Positions 16,503 to 25,447 are shown, numbered from the stretch's first letter. The stretch is DNA of 64,000 nucleotides from Lachnospiraceae bacterium (GCA_021769135.1 JAETTM010000005.1:1-64000), one strand, 5' to 3'. Notes: a model not told the origin generated them from the letters alone. Made by a program: numbers and translations.

Positions 16503-16701
16503 TAACTTTTCCATTTTCTGCAGCTTTTCGCTGTGTTTGATCACTGCTTTTTTCAATTCTATTTAATCTGGGAATCACATTATTTTCTAATAAGTTAACT
16601 TCAATTCTTTTAAGCCGATTTTCAATTGGTTGTAGCCTTGCGTCAAGCTTGGCATCCAATAGTTGACTAATTGCCAATAAATCTTCATTTGTTAATGCCA
16701 T
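16486..16701 (-). CDS. Small coiled-coil protein of 71 residues
   Basis: MALTNEDLLAISQLLDAKLD, then ARLQPIENRLKRIEVNLLEN, is a charged amphipathic helix with heptad spacing, like small hypothetical proteins common in Lachnospiraceae. The start at 16701 has AAGGGGAGTG upstream on the minus strand; the ORF-track start at 16764 is an unsupported extension. The final residues (ENGKVRAGSQ) are encoded by the terminator stem at 16463-16502, so the C-terminus looks truncated or replaced. Function unknown. Confidence 0.6.
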   Translation of the reverse strand: MALTNEDLLAISQLLDAKLDARLQPIENRLKRIEVNLLENNVIPRLNRIEKSSDQTQRKAAENGKVRAGSQ

Positions 16702-16924
16702 TTTATCACTCCCCTTTATGATTTCTTTATTCAATGTAATAAGTATATCACATTTAAAGTGCAAAGTCTATTTAATTATCGAGGTGCCATGAAAAGCGAT
16801 TTCCGTGTTTCAGCGGAATTAAAGATAGCTTCTTCGAGCACCCCATGTTATGATAAAATAATAAATAGCAGTAACATTGGCAGCAACGGAAACCTTGCAC
16901 TTATATATTTGGAGGAGAAAGAAT

Positions 16925-17758
16925 ATGGCATATTTACAGATGAGCATTTTATCCCAGTCATTGATGCGGACAGTACCGGTGAACGTGATTTTGCCGGTGG
17001 ACAAACTGGCTTCCCCTGGGATGCCGGAGAGGGAGGATAAGCCGTATAAGACGCTTTATCTGCTGCATGGCGTGTTTGGAAGCCACGTGGATTGGGTGAA
17101 CGGAACGAATATCCAACGGTGGGCGGAGGATAACAATCTGGCGGTGGTGATGCCCGCAGGTGAAAATATGTTTTACGTGGATCAGAAAGCTTCCCACAAC
17201 TATTATGGAGAATATATCGGCAAAGAACTGGTGGAACTGACCAGGAAAATGTTTCCTCTGTCGAAAAGGAGAGAGGATACATATATTGCCGGGCTGTCCA
17301 TGGGCGGATATGGGGCGCTGAGGAACGGGCTGAAATACCACGAAACCTTTGGCTGCATTGCCGGGCTGTCGGTAGCCGCTGTGATAGATGAAATAGAAAA
17401 GAGGACGGACGATGTTCCCTTTTTCCTGCAAAGCAGGGCATATGCGGAAAGCATTTTCGGCGATTTGGATAAAGTGGCAAAGAGCGATAAAAATCCGAAA
17501 TGGCTGGCGCAGAAATTGGCGGAGGAGAAAGCGGAGCTTCCCCGGATTTACATTGCCTGCGGCATGGAGGATTCTTTGCGGGAGAAAAATCAGGATTTGC
17601 AGGAATATTTGAAGGGGTTGGGTTTTGATGTAACATATGAAGAAGGGCCTGGAGCCCATGAATGGGATTTTTGGAACAGATACATAAAGAAGGTGCTGGA
17701 CTGGCTTCCGCTGGAAGGCAGACAGGCAGGGATAAACAGCGGAAATGTGGGAATTTAG
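16925..17758 (+). CDS. Alpha/beta-hydrolase esterase (EstA/esterase D type)
   Basis: The nucleophile motif is GLSMGGYGALRNG near residue 120, following YLLHGVFGSHVDWVNGTNI, which matches tributyrin esterase and esterase D-like proteins. The acid is probably in YIACGMEDSL and the histidine in GAHEWDFWNRYI near the end. There is no signal peptide, so it is cytoplasmic. ATG 16925 has GGAGGAGAAAG directly upstream and is preferred over the ORF-track start. The length is 277 residues. Natural substrates could be short acyl or feruloyl-type esters; sequence alone cannot decide. Confidence 0.85.
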   Translation: MAYLQMSILSQSLMRTVPVNVILPVDKLASPGMPEREDKPYKTLYLLHGVFGSHVDWVNGTNIQRWAEDNNLAVVMPAGENMFYVDQKASHNYYGEYIGKELVELTRKMFPLSKRREDTYIAGLSMGGYGALRNGLKYHETFGCIAGLSVAAVIDEIEKRTDDVPFFLQSRAYAESIFGDLDKVAKSDKNPKWLAQKLAEEKAELPRIYIACGMEDSLREKNQDLQEYLKGLGFDVTYEEGPGAHEWDFWNRYIKKVLDWLPLEGRQAGINSGNVGI

Positions 17759-17789
17759 TGTGCTTACATGGGAAAGGGAGTAAGTTGAC

Positions 17790-19148
17790 ATGAAAAATGG
17801 GAAAAGCTTGTGGGCAGTTGTCTCATTTTGCTTATGCGCTATATTGTTTGCCTGCGGCTGCGCAGGAGACAATGCGGGGCAGCAGGAGGCGAGTGTAGAT
17901 TTAATGCAGCAATGGGAGGAAAAGGAAATGGGGTCGGAGCAGGAAAAGGGGAGGATGGAAGGAACGGATGGAGCCGGCGAGGGAGGACAGCAGCCGATGG
18001 AAGGGGAAGCGCCTACAGAAGCTTTTTGCATGGATACTACTGACTTTGCGATTTCCCTTTTGAAGGAAAATGTGAAAAGTAATGAGGGGAGCAATGTAAT
18101 GATATCGCCGGTGTCGGTACTGGCGGTCCTGTCCATGACAGCCAATGGGGCGCAGGGGGATACTCTTTCCCAGATGATGTCTGTAATTGGAAAAAATCAG
18201 GAGTTGGATGGCCTGAATGAAGATTTGAAAAAATGGATGGATGGGCTGACGGATACGGAAGCGGCCAGCTTGAAACTGGCCAATGCAATCTGGATGAATG
18301 AAGATGGGAAGCAGTTAAAAGTAGAGGATGACTTCCTGCGCAAAAATGCCCTCTACTATAATGCGGATATTTATAAAGCCCCTTTCAATGGGAATACGGT
18401 GGAAAGTATAAATGCCTGGACGGAAGAAAAGACGGATGGGAAGATAAAGAACCTATTGGACGGTATGGAGGAAGATGCGGTGATGTATCTGGTAAATACT
18501 GCCGTATTCGATGCCGATTGGAAATGGATTTATGAACCTTACCAAGTGAGCGACAGTTTCTTTACCAATGGGGAAGGGGTGCGGGAGAACGTGCCTTTTA
18601 TGTATTCCACGGAAAGAACCTATATAGAGGATGAAAATGTAACCGGCTTTATAAAACCTTATAAAGAAGGGTATCGGTTCGTGGCGCTGTTGCCAAAGGA
18701 AGGGATAAGCCCGGAAGAGTGCATTGGAAAAATGGATGGGGAATATTTCCGCCGCCTTCTGACTCAGGCCCAAACGGAAGTGATTGTGGAGACCGGCATG
18801 CCCAAGTTTCAGGCAGGCTATGAAGCGGAATTGGAGGGTATGCTGGCCGGGCTGGGAATGGAGAACGCATTTGACGTGAAAACGGCGCAGTTTCAGGGGA
18901 TAGGCACCAGCCCTGAGAAAAATATCTATATCAGCAGGATAATTCACAAGACCGACATTTCTGTGGGAGAACTGGGAACGGAAGCGGTAGCGGCAACCGT
19001 GGAGGAAGCGGTGGCAGCAGCGGCGGATGAGCCCGAAATAGAAATTTTCTATGTATATTTAAAGAGGCCGTTTGTTTATGCCATTGTGGAAGATGGGACG
19101 GATATCCCTGTGTTCATTGGGGTTTTGAATGAAGTGGGGGAGAAGTGA
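17790..19148 (+). CDS. Lipoprotein serpin (serine protease inhibitor)
   Basis: The N-terminus (KSLWAVVSFCLCAILFACG, then C) is a lipoprotein signal. An acidic linker runs to residue ~85. The serpin domain then shows NVMISPVSVLAVLSMTANGA, LKLANAIWMNED, YLVNTAVFDADW and the C-terminal RPFVYAIVEDGTDIPVFIG. The reactive-centre hinge reads GTEAVAATVEEAVAAAADEP, with the small-residue hinge typical of inhibitory serpins, so trapping of an extracellular protease is likely. AAAGGGAG precedes the start. A surface serpin in a gut-type Firmicute could protect against host or microbial proteases; that role is inference. Confidence 0.92.
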   Translation: MKNGKSLWAVVSFCLCAILFACGCAGDNAGQQEASVDLMQQWEEKEMGSEQEKGRMEGTDGAGEGGQQPMEGEAPTEAFCMDTTDFAISLLKENVKSNEGSNVMISPVSVLAVLSMTANGAQGDTLSQMMSVIGKNQELDGLNEDLKKWMDGLTDTEAASLKLANAIWMNEDGKQLKVEDDFLRKNALYYNADIYKAPFNGNTVESINAWTEEKTDGKIKNLLDGMEEDAVMYLVNTAVFDADWKWIYEPYQVSDSFFTNGEGVRENVPFMYSTERTYIEDENVTGFIKPYKEGYRFVALLPKEGISPEECIGKMDGEYFRRLLTQAQTEVIVETGMPKFQAGYEAELEGMLAGLGMENAFDVKTAQFQGIGTSPEKNIYISRIIHKTDISVGELGTEAVAATVEEAVAAAADEPEIEIFYVYLKRPFVYAIVEDGTDIPVFIGVLNEVGEK

Positions 19149-19205
19149 GAGATGGGGCGGAGGTGAAGCTTCATAGTAAGACAGGGTAAAGGAGGGGGAA
19201 CTATA

Positions 19206-20084
19206 ATGGCGATTTTTTTGCTTATTGTTATTGCATTTCTTGTTATTGCTATATATGTAGTACCGAAAAAGCGGTATGAAAAAACGGAATATTATCAGCA
19301 AACCCAAAATCCATATAGTAGTGTTCTATTTAATAAAGGACGGCTGGGGGAGTTCTACACGTATAAGTATCTAAAATCACTTGCCGGATACAAACGGTAC
19401 TTATTTAATTTGTATGTTCCGAAAAATAATGGAGAAACCACAGAATTAGATGTTGTCCTTCTGCATGAATCAGGTATATATATATTTGAATCCAAAAATT
19501 ATAGTGGATGGATTTTTGGAACAGAATCTCAACCATATTGGACCCAAACACTACCCACTGGGCGGGGAAAGTCACAGAAAAATCAATTTTACAATCCTAT
19601 TTTGCAGAACAAGGGGCATTTAAAATGGCTTCAAACATTCCTTTCTGACGATAATTTGCCGTTTTATTCTTATATTGTATTCAGTGATAGATGCGAATTG
19701 AAAAATATTACGTTATCCAGCGGAAAGCATTACGTTGTTAATCGCTATAACCTTTTTTCTGCGGTTCAACAGAATATTGCAAAAGCGGGAATACAATTAT
19801 CGGCAGAAAAAATCGATGAATTATTCGAAAAACTGTACCCGCTTACGCAGATAAACGAAGCGGAAAAAATAATACATATAAGAAATATCCAACAAAGAAC
19901 GCAAAACAATTTTGCGCAGAATATTTCTGCCGCTGCGGCAGCACCAAATGTAGAGAAAACCTTATGCCCTCGCTGCGGTGGACAGCTTGTTATGCGTATT
20001 GCGTCAAAAGGGGAACGTCAAGGGAAAAAATTTTTAGGATGTTCCAATTATCCAAGGTGTAGATACATTGAAAATTTACCGTAG
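19206..20084 (+). CDS. Membrane-anchored NERD-domain protein with topoisomerase-type zinc finger
   Basis: Residues 1-20 are a membrane segment (IFLLIVIAFLVIAIYVV). Residues ~40-165 are a NERD nuclease-related domain (KGRLGEFYTYKYLKSLAGYK, ELDVVLLHESGIYIFESKNY), in which the D and E-x-K of the PD-(D/E)XK core are visible. The C-terminus holds a C4 zinc finger (CPRCGG ... FLGCSNYPRCRY) like those at topoisomerase I ends. The composition is AT-rich compared with flanking genes, suggesting horizontal gain. A DNA-processing role is inferred from the domains only. Confidence 0.85.
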   Translation: MAIFLLIVIAFLVIAIYVVPKKRYEKTEYYQQTQNPYSSVLFNKGRLGEFYTYKYLKSLAGYKRYLFNLYVPKNNGETTELDVVLLHESGIYIFESKNYSGWIFGTESQPYWTQTLPTGRGKSQKNQFYNPILQNKGHLKWLQTFLSDDNLPFYSYIVFSDRCELKNITLSSGKHYVVNRYNLFSAVQQNIAKAGIQLSAEKIDELFEKLYPLTQINEAEKIIHIRNIQQRTQNNFAQNISAAAAAPNVEKTLCPRCGGQLVMRIASKGERQGKKFLGCSNYPRCRYIENLP

Positions 20085-20216
20085 CGGCCGCAAGACGCTT
20101 CAATAAAGAATAAGGACAAGAAAGTGCTATATAATAGATAAGTTATTGGTAGAAAAGAGCAAAAAACAGTCCTATAATATATATAAATCAAGCATGAAAA
20201 GGAGGAAGCGGAAGCG

Positions 20217-20834
20217 GTGAAGATTCAATCAGTTAATGACGATTCTTTTAAAGCGTATGGCCGGGTATTCCCTGGATTTGACGCAGCCAGTCTGGTAGAA
20301 GCCATGCAGGAAACGGAAGCGCCGGCGGATGAGGTAGTATATTACCCTTCCATTGAAAAGCTGGAGAAGCTGCCGGTGGCAAAGGATGTGAAAAACAGCT
20401 TTTTTGGGGAATTGGATATGCAGATGGGATACTGCAACGGAACGAACAACAAGCTAAATGCGGTGGAGTACCACCGGTGTTCGGAATTTGGCGTTGCGGC
20501 GTCCGACTTAATTTTGCTGTTAGGAAAACAGCAGGATGTGGGGGAAGATTTTACTTATGATTCTTCCCTGATAGAGGCCTTTTTGGTGCCTAAGGGAACG
20601 GTTTATGAAATGTATGCAACAACACTCCACTATGCGCCATGCAGTGTGGATGGCAAACCTTTCCGCAACGTGGTCATCCTTCCGAAAGGAACAAACGTGG
20701 ACCTTACGGAGGAAAGAGGAACCCAGCCGGAGGCTAAGCTGCTGACTGCCAAAAACAAATGGCTGATTGCCCACGAAGAAGCCGGAATCGCCGGTGCCTT
20801 CATCGGCATCAAAGGCGAAAACATAACTATTTAA
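20217..20834 (+). CDS. DUF4867 family protein linked to sugar isomerase
   Basis: A 205-residue protein starting at GTG 20217 behind GGAGG at 20201-20205. The stretch YCNGTNNKLNAVEYHRCSEF followed by DLILLLGKQQD and PKGTVYEMYATTLHYAPC has a cupin-like pattern with His and Glu, and I associate it with DUF4867. Its place before the FucI-like isomerase suggests a helper role such as mutarotation, sensing or metal-dependent isomerisation, but that is inference. The gap to the isomerase holds a duplicated leader. Confidence 0.7.
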   Translation: MKIQSVNDDSFKAYGRVFPGFDAASLVEAMQETEAPADEVVYYPSIEKLEKLPVAKDVKNSFFGELDMQMGYCNGTNNKLNAVEYHRCSEFGVAASDLILLLGKQQDVGEDFTYDSSLIEAFLVPKGTVYEMYATTLHYAPCSVDGKPFRNVVILPKGTNVDLTEERGTQPEAKLLTAKNKWLIAHEEAGIAGAFIGIKGENITI

Positions 20835-20857
20835 AATTTGAAACTTATGGAACTGGA

Positions 20858-21104
20858 AACTTGCGGAACTGGAAACAGCAAGTTTCCGAACAATGCCCAA
20901 GAGATAATATCTCTGAGAATTTTATGGCTGCGAAGCAGACGGGAAATTGCTCCGCGATAAGGGGTATTGGAAGAGAACTTGCGGAACTAAAAACAGCAAG
21001 TTTCCGGACAGTGCCCCCAGAGGATTTTATGGCTGCGAAGCAGACATGAAATTCTCTGCGAGAAAGGGCACTGGAAGGGAACTTGCGGAACTAAAATAGG
21101 AGGA
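20858..21104 (+). repeat. Tandemly duplicated leader before the FucI-like gene
   Basis: Two units of about 118 and 104 bases (20858-20975 and 20976-21079) both start AACTTGCGGAACT and contain AACAGCAAGTTTCCG and TTTTATGGCTGCGAAGCAGA. A third unit (21080 onward) is cut to AACTTGCGGAACTAAAATAG and ends in the ribosome binding site. The last 35 bases match the leaders of iolE and pfkB. Each full unit could form a hairpin through ACTTGC and GCAAGT. Confidence 0.8.
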
Positions 21105-21110
21105 AAAAAT

Positions 21111-22598
21111 ATGTTTGAGAATTTACCCAAAGTAAAGGTTGGCATTGTGGCGGTAAGCCGTGATTGTTTCCCGGAGAGCCTCTCCGTGAACAGAAGGAAA
21201 GCTCTGGTAAAAGCCTATGAAGACAAATTTGGCAAAGATGACATTTACGAGTGCCCTATCTGTATCGTAGAAAGCGAAATACATATGGTACAGGCATTGG
21301 AGGATGTGAAGAAGGCAGGGTGCAATGCCATCGTTGTTTACCTGGGCAACTTCGGGCCGGAAATTTCCGAAACTTTGCTGGCTAAGCATTTTGACGGCCC
21401 GGCTATGTTCGTGGCTGCAGCGGAGGAAAGCGGAGATAACCTGGTAGGAGGCAGGGGAGATGCTTACTGCGGTATGCTGAATGCAAGCTATAACTTAAAG
21501 CTGCGCAATATCAAAGCTTATATCCCGGAATATCCGGTAGGAACGGCAGAGGAATGCGCGGATATGATTCATGAATTCCTTCCGATAGCGAGAGGGATTA
21601 TCGGTTTGTCCGACTTAAAGATTATTTCTTTCGGGCCCAGGCCGCTTAACTTCCTGGCATGCAATGCGCCCATTAAGCAGCTGTACAACTTAGGGGTGGA
21701 AATCGAAGAAAATTCGGAACTGGATTTGTTCGAAGCATTCCATAAACATGACAACGATTCCCGGATTCCCGATGTAGTAAAGGATATGGAAGCGGAATTG
21801 GGAGAAGGCAATATGAAGCCGGAAATCCTGCCCAAACTGGCCCAGTATGAATTGACCCTTCTGGATTGGATTGAAGAGCATAGAGGATATAGAAAATATG
21901 TGGCTATCGCCGGAAAATGCTGGCCCGCTTTCCAGACCCAGTTTGGATTCGTGCCCTGCTATGTGAACAGCCGTCTGACAGGAATGGGAATCCCGGTATC
22001 CTGCGAAGTGGATATTTATGGGGCTCTCAGCGAGTTTATCGGCGCATGCGTCAGCCAGGATGCGGTTACTTTGTTGGATATCAACAACTCCGTGCCTGCC
22101 GACATGTATGAAGAGAGCATCAAAGATAAATTCAATTATACGCACAAAGATACGTTCATGGGCTTCCATTGTGGGAATACATGCTCCAGGAAGCTGTCAT
22201 CCTGCTCCATGAAATATCAGATGATTATGGCAAGGAACCTTCCGGAAGAAGTAACCCAGGGAACGCTGGAAGGCGATATTATGCCGGGTGACATTACATT
22301 CTACCGCCTCCAGAGTACAGCGGACAACAAGCTGCGCGCTTACATCGCCCATGGCGAGGTTCTCCCTGTGGCTACGAAATCCTTTGGCGGAGTAGGCGTA
22401 TTTGCCATTCCGGAGATGGGGCGTTTCTACCGTCACGTATTGATTGAAGGTAATTACCCTCATCACGGTGCGGTAGCTTTCGGCCATTTCGGCAAGCCGC
22501 TGTATGAAATTTTCAAATACATCGGCGTTCCGGTAGAGGAAATCGGATATAATCAGCCCAAGGGAGTAAGATATCCTACAGAAAACCCGTTTGCCTAA
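21111..22598 (+). CDS. L-fucose/L-arabinose isomerase-family sugar isomerase
   Basis: A 495-residue member of the FucI/AraA-like ketol isomerase group. The N-terminal part has PKVKVGIVAVSRDCFPESLS, the middle has AEESGDNLVGGRGDAYCGML, and the region near 295-320 has IPVSCEVDIYGALSEF with acidic residues at expected metal-ligand positions. HCGNTC and HHGAVAFGHFGKPLYE lie near the C-terminus. It would interconvert an aldose and ketose with a divalent metal. Downstream FGGY kinase, PfkB kinase and class II aldolase fit a ketose bisphosphate route. The actual sugar cannot be read from sequence. Confidence 0.82.
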   Translation: MFENLPKVKVGIVAVSRDCFPESLSVNRRKALVKAYEDKFGKDDIYECPICIVESEIHMVQALEDVKKAGCNAIVVYLGNFGPEISETLLAKHFDGPAMFVAAAEESGDNLVGGRGDAYCGMLNASYNLKLRNIKAYIPEYPVGTAEECADMIHEFLPIARGIIGLSDLKIISFGPRPLNFLACNAPIKQLYNLGVEIEENSELDLFEAFHKHDNDSRIPDVVKDMEAELGEGNMKPEILPKLAQYELTLLDWIEEHRGYRKYVAIAGKCWPAFQTQFGFVPCYVNSRLTGMGIPVSCEVDIYGALSEFIGACVSQDAVTLLDINNSVPADMYEESIKDKFNYTHKDTFMGFHCGNTCSRKLSSCSMKYQMIMARNLPEEVTQGTLEGDIMPGDITFYRLQSTADNKLRAYIAHGEVLPVATKSFGGVGVFAIPEMGRFYRHVLIEGNYPHHGAVAFGHFGKPLYEIFKYIGVPVEEIGYNQPKGVRYPTENPFA

Positions 22599-22628
22599 AC
22601 GGCGGTATATGAGTGATTGAGCAAGCGT

Positions 22629-22714
22629 GTGCTGCCCCGGCATAGGGGCAGCACATTGCTTCTTGATGGCAATGAGCCAAGTGCCGTGCCCCCCCAATTT
22701 TGGCTGGGGTTTTT
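22629..22714 (+). terminator. Hairpin pair between isomerase and FGGY kinase
   Basis: GTGCTGCCCC (22629-22638) pairs perfectly with GGGGCAGCAC (22645-22654). A second stem, CCCC-CCAA with TTGG-CT-GGGG (22690-22709), ends in TTTTT and looks like an intrinsic terminator or attenuator within the cluster. Confidence 0.55.
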
Positions 22715-22746
22715 CATTATAAACAAAAGGAAGGAAAGATAAGGTC

Positions 22747-24213
22747 ATGTTATATATTGGTGTGGATTTAGGAACTTCAGCGGTTAAACTTCTGCTTATG
22801 GCTGCTGACGGTAAAATTGAGAATATTGTATCGAAGGAATATCCCCTCTTTTTCCCTCATCCGGGCTGGTCGCAGCAGAACCCGGAGGATTGGTGGAAAG
22901 CGGTGGTAGAAGGATTGAAGGAACTGACGGCAGGATGCGATAAAGAGCAGATTGCGGGCATCAGCTTCGGCGGTCAGATGCACGGACTGGTTATCCTGGA
23001 TGAAAACGATCAGGTAATACGCCCGGCCATTCTTTGGAATGACGGAAGGACTACTAAAGAAACGGATTACCTGAATCAGGTTATCGGCAAAGATAAATTA
23101 TCCAAGTATACGGCGAACATCGCATTTGCCGGCTTTACGGCGCCGAAAATACTCTGGGTGAAAGAAAATGAACCGGAAAACTTTGCAAGGATAAAGAAAA
23201 TCATGCTTCCCAAGGATTACATTGCATACAAGCTGTCCGGCATATTCTGCACAGATGTATCCGACGCTTCCGGCATGCTTCTGTTCGATGTGGAGCATAA
23301 GTGCTGGTCCAAGGAGATGATGGAAATATGCGGGGTGAGCGAGGAACAGCTTGCGGGCATATATGAAAGCGCGGATGTGGTAGGCACTCTGAAACCGGAA
23401 GTGGCTAAAGAACTGGGTCTTCCGGAGAGCGTAAAGGTAATTGCCGGCGCAGGGGATAACGCGGCGGCGGCTGTGGGAACCGGTACGGTAGGGGATGGGA
23501 TGTGCAACATTTCCCTGGGAACTTCGGGCACGATTTTTATTTCCAGCGACAAGTTCGGCGTGGACAAGAATAATGCCCTTCATGCCTTTGCCCATGCGGA
23601 CGGCCATTATCATCTGATGGGGTGCATGCTCAGCGCGGCATCTTGCAACAAATGGTGGATGGATGATATCATTGGTACGGAAGAATACGGGAAAGAACAG
23701 GCGGCTATTCAGAAATTAGGGGAAAATAACGTATATTTCCTGCCTTATCTGATGGGCGAACGCTCTCCGTTAAATGACCCCCTGGCCAGGGGAACGTTCA
23801 TCGGCCTGACTATGGATACCACCAGGGCGGATATGACGCAGGCGGTTTTGGAAGGGGTGGCCTTTGCCATCAGGGATTCCTTTGAAGTGGCTAAATCCCT
23901 CGGGATTAAAATCGAACGTTCCAAGATATGCGGCGGCGGTGCCAAGAGCCCTCTTTGGAAGAAAATCATTGCTAATGTGCTGAACATTAAAATCGACAGC
24001 ATCGAGAGCGAAGAAGGCCCCGGATACGGCGGTGCTATGCTGGCGGCGGTGGGCTGCGGGGAATATAGCTCTGTGGAAGAAGCTGCCTGCAAACTGGTAA
24101 AGATTGTAGATACGGTGGAGCCGGAACCGGAATTGGCGGCTAAGTATGAAGAAAAGTATCGGAAGTTCGCGAAGATTTACCCCGCAGTGAAAGAACTGTT
24201 CCCGCAAATCTAA
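22747..24213 (+). CDS. FGGY-family carbohydrate kinase (xylulokinase-like)
   Basis: The two ASKHA halves are clear: GVDLGTSAVKLLLM at the start, ISFGGQMHGLVILDE with substrate contacts as in XylB, a central AGAGDNAAAAVGTGTV, SLGTSGTIF, and GGGAKSPLWKKIIANVL in the C-terminal half. At 488 residues it is full length. XylB is the nearest named match, but in this context it may act on the ketose made by the adjacent isomerase, so I leave the symbol empty. It follows an AAGGAAGGAAAG site. Confidence 0.87.
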   Translation: MLYIGVDLGTSAVKLLLMAADGKIENIVSKEYPLFFPHPGWSQQNPEDWWKAVVEGLKELTAGCDKEQIAGISFGGQMHGLVILDENDQVIRPAILWNDGRTTKETDYLNQVIGKDKLSKYTANIAFAGFTAPKILWVKENEPENFARIKKIMLPKDYIAYKLSGIFCTDVSDASGMLLFDVEHKCWSKEMMEICGVSEEQLAGIYESADVVGTLKPEVAKELGLPESVKVIAGAGDNAAAAVGTGTVGDGMCNISLGTSGTIFISSDKFGVDKNNALHAFAHADGHYHLMGCMLSAASCNKWWMDDIIGTEEYGKEQAAIQKLGENNVYFLPYLMGERSPLNDPLARGTFIGLTMDTTRADMTQAVLEGVAFAIRDSFEVAKSLGIKIERSKICGGGAKSPLWKKIIANVLNIKIDSIESEEGPGYGGAMLAAVGCGEYSSVEEAACKLVKIVDTVEPEPELAAKYEEKYRKFAKIYPAVKELFPQI

Positions 24214-24255
24214 CAACAAGCCCCCGAACAGCGCTGCAAAAGAAGTGGGAAAAGG

Positions 24256-24287
24256 GTCACAGTTCAGCCGAAAGGCTGAACTGTGAC
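24256..24287 (+). repeat. GTAACAGTT-family palindrome, short form with compensatory change (copy C)
   Basis: Arms GTCACAGTTCAGCC and GGCTGAACTGTGAC pair perfectly around GAAA. Relative to copy F the third base A is C and its partner T is G, so the stem is preserved by a double change. It lies between the FGGY kinase and the pfkB leader. Confidence 0.85.
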
Positions 24288-24296
24288 GGAAAAGGT

Positions 24297-24331
24297 GCTG
24301 GAAGGGTGCTTGCGGAACTGGAATAGGAGGA
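24297..24331 (+). repeat. SD-bearing leader repeat, copy before pfkB
   Basis: GCTGGAAGGG followed by TGCTTGCGGAACTGGAATAG and GAGGA matches the leaders of iolE and the FucI-like gene and supplies the pfkB ribosome binding site. Confidence 0.75.
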
Positions 24332-24337
24332 AACGAT

Positions 24338-25378
24338 ATGCCGAGAATTATGACCATGGGAGAACTGCTTTGTGAGATTATGCGGCCGGGCGAAGATATG
24401 GAACTGTTTGAGACAGGAGATTTCAAAGGCCCGTACCCCAGTGGAGCTCCGGGAATATTTATCAGCACAGCGGCGCGGTTGGGCTGCTCTTCCGGCATTA
24501 TCGCGGGAGTAGGGAAGGACGATTTCGGCAAAAATATTATAGACAGGCTTCACAAAGACGGAGTGGACTGCCGTTGGATAATGGAAAGCGGGAAAGGTTC
24601 TACCGGGGTTGCCTTTGTGATGTATTATGGCAATGGGGAGCGGAAATTCATTTTTCATATGGACAATACCCCGGCTGTCTGGCCGAAAGCGCCGGGAAGC
24701 CTGGACGGGATGGAGGATACGGAATATTTTCATATCATGGGCTGTTCGCTGATGGCTTCCGTGGAATTCGGGCAGGAGATTCTAAAGGCCATGGGCATGT
24801 TTTCCCAAAAAGGGGCGAAAATCAGTTTTGACCCCAATGTGAGGCCGGAACTGCTGCGTGAGCCAAAAGCCTTTGACATGGTGCGTGAGGCATTTGAAGG
24901 CTGCAATATTTTTATGCCGGGCGTACAGGAGCTTAAGATGCTGACAGGGAAAGGCAAAAGTAAAGGCGGAGCGTCTGGCAGCCCTGATGGCGGAATAGGA
25001 ATGGCTGGAAAAGAAGGCATAGAAAAGGAAGATATTGCCGAGGCGGTAGAAATTGCTTTTGAAAATAAGAACCTGGAAATTCTGGTTTTGAAAAATGGCT
25101 CTAAAGGCTCTTCGGTTTATACAAGAAAGGGCCTTGAAGTGGAAATGGGCGTTTATCCGGTAAAACAACTGGACGCTACCGGGGCAGGAGACAGCTTTGA
25201 CGCCGCCTTTATCTGCGGGCTGGCCCAGGGTAAGAGCCTGAAGGAGGCGGCACAAATGGGGGCGGCGGCAGGGGCTTTGAATGCTGCGGCCTTCGGCCCT
25301 ATGGAAGGGGTTATTACCCCTCAAAATATAGAGAAAATGATAGGGGAAAATAAGTTTATGCCCGCACAGAATCCATAA
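24338..25378 (+). CDS. PfkB-family sugar kinase, candidate tagatose/keto-sugar phosphate kinase
   Basis: This ribokinase-fold enzyme has SGAPGIFISTAARLG near the N-terminus, ISFDPNVRPELL in the middle and the catalytic signature DATGAGDSFDAAFICG near residue 285 with the Asp intact. It has a Gly/Ser/Lys-rich insertion near residue 210 (KGKSKGGASGSPDGGIGM) that ordinary PfkB proteins lack. The position between FGGY kinase and class II aldolase suggests it makes the bisphosphate substrate for the aldolase. A 2-keto-3-deoxygluconate kinase-like role is an alternative, since the N-terminus also resembles KdgK-type sequences. Confidence 0.8.
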   Translation: MPRIMTMGELLCEIMRPGEDMELFETGDFKGPYPSGAPGIFISTAARLGCSSGIIAGVGKDDFGKNIIDRLHKDGVDCRWIMESGKGSTGVAFVMYYGNGERKFIFHMDNTPAVWPKAPGSLDGMEDTEYFHIMGCSLMASVEFGQEILKAMGMFSQKGAKISFDPNVRPELLREPKAFDMVREAFEGCNIFMPGVQELKMLTGKGKSKGGASGSPDGGIGMAGKEGIEKEDIAEAVEIAFENKNLEILVLKNGSKGSSVYTRKGLEVEMGVYPVKQLDATGAGDSFDAAFICGLAQGKSLKEAAQMGAAAGALNAAAFGPMEGVITPQNIEKMIGENKFMPAQNP

Positions 25379-25447
25379 ACAGAGCCGGGCTTGAAACAGG
25401 TTTTGATGCAAAAACAGCGCAGAAACAGCGCGGAAATGAGGCGGAAT

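Noticed and set aside
16759-17040. Plus-strand ORF of 93 residues before the esterase
   Set aside because: It overlaps the esterase start in another frame and lacks any family-like sequence.
20858-21079. CRISPR-like array
   Set aside because: There are only two and a part units of unequal length, without spacers.
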